64,000 bases of DNA from Orbilia blumenaviensis (taxonomy: Eukaryota; Ascomycota; Orbiliomycetes; Orbiliales; Orbiliaceae): assembly GCA_036872755.1 (NCBI GenBank), contig JAVHNS010000001.1:1488001-1552000 (forward strand). The letters run 5' to 3'. The notes beneath the pieces were generated by a model. It was given only the letters and a program-made list of their open reading frames with translations. It ran no database searches and had not been told where the DNA came from. The position numbers were made by a program, and so were the translations under genes. Of the stretch, positions 63,306 through 64,000 are shown piece after piece (positions within the stretch are counted from its first letter, which is position 1; each line of letters opens with the position of its first letter).

Positions 63306-64000
63306 TCAGTGACCCGGCTGGCCGTAATTCTTCGGGCGTCTAGACCGAGAGCGAAGAGAAAGAAAACATTATGGTTAGAACATGTTCTTTATTTATTTTT
63401 ATTTATTTTTTTTAATTTTAATTTTTTCAATTTGCATCGGAATTCGCATGAGAGATGGCTTGAGATAGGATACTCACTTAAAGAGAAGAATATGTGGTTC
63501 GGGCGCATGGACTTCGTAGTGCTCCCACCCAAGTGACTAAATTAGGCTCAATCAGCGATCAGTTCAAACTCCATGCCTCCATGCGCTGGTGATCATCCAG
63601 TATGATAGATATGGTTATGTATGGGGTATATTTTGTACCTGTGTGATACCCAAACCACGCCACTCCTCCTCCTTAAGGATTTTCAGGACGCCATTACTGT
63701 CCTTGTAGTCGTTAGGGATCATATCGAGCATGGCCTTAGGAAGCATCACATGACTAGTGCGACAATCAGTATGTACCCTGGAAGAAGATCTGGCCGGGGA
63801 GCGGACGTACCGGTATTCGTATTTGCTGTCGGAGTATCTATTCGAGTCCGTTGGTTAGGGAGAACCGGGATAGCTGGAGAGCAAGAGGCGAGAATGAGGG
63901 TGTGTACCTGGCAGAGTAGTTGATATCCTGGACGAACTCATCGAGTCTTGCACGTTCGGCCTCGGTGAGCAACCTCGGACCGGATCCAGCTTGACGGTGG
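63306..64000 (-). CDS. CKS1: cyclin-dependent kinase regulatory subunit CKS1 (partial, 5' end outside window)
   Basis: Small Cdk-binding subunit that helps processive phosphorylation and substrate docking in the cell cycle. Five exons seen, 64000-63908 (open at the window edge), 63837-63811 (27 nt), 63753-63639, 63536-63478 and 63339-63306, all in phase. Recognisable CKS blocks: [40 protein letters not shown] and [10 protein letters not shown], covering the anion-binding pocket and the Cdk-contact strand, then [11 protein letters not shown] and a TGA stop at 63306-63308. Reading straight through exon 4 would give a TGA two bases past the donor, so the last exon is needed for the usual basic tail. 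The missing part is only the first few residues. Confidence 0.95.

Overview
This window is nuclear DNA of a filamentous ascomycete (Pezizomycotina). The evidence is protein genes split by short introns (about 50-350 bp) with GTATGT/GTAAGT-type donors, an intron-bearing tRNA-Ile, a fungal-type NACHT/WD40 receptor, and single-copy fungal genes (SIN3, CKS1, RIB3, mitoribosomal mS37, beta-carbonic anhydrase). I cannot fix the genus; Orbiliomycetes or another early-diverging Pezizomycotina lineage is possible but unproven. No sign of an organelle, bacterial or viral replicon was seen. Exon structures below were rebuilt by hand from splice signals and reading-frame continuity.

Layout. 0.6-5.4 kb: a BCS1-like AAA-ATPase, a tRNA-Ile(AAU) with intron, and a minus-strand P-loop protein that resembles the NTPase module of Crinkler/RHS-type effectors. 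5.4-14.4 kb: mostly gene-poor DNA around a mitochondrial-type beta-carbonic anhydrase. 14.4-21.1 kb: a 766-residue multi-span membrane glycoprotein, then a 1016-residue nuclear-looking protein with a hairpin-forming coding minisatellite. 21.1-31.4 kb: long intergenic DNA around a serine-rich single-exon gene. 31.4-39.1 kb: a formin GBD/FH3-like protein without FH1/FH2, RIB3, and mS37 (MRP10). 40.7-55.6 kb: an accessory-looking island with two divergent members of one secreted Cys/Asn-glycosylation-rich family at its edges, a complete PNP-NACHT-WD40 NLR in the middle, and a head-to-head pair of small secreted double-psi-beta-barrel-like proteins, one with a premature stop. 56.7-64 kb: the housekeeping genes SIN3 and CKS1 (the latter cut by the window edge), both on the minus strand and both with very small exons.

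The housekeeping genes act independently (riboflavin synthesis, mitochondrial translation, CO2/bicarbonate balance, histone deacetylation, cell cycle). The 40.7-55.6 kb island is the most interesting block: an intracellular STAND receptor embedded among fast-evolving secreted-protein duplicates, next to conserved housekeeping genes on both sides. Whether the receptor and secreted proteins are functionally linked is inference only.
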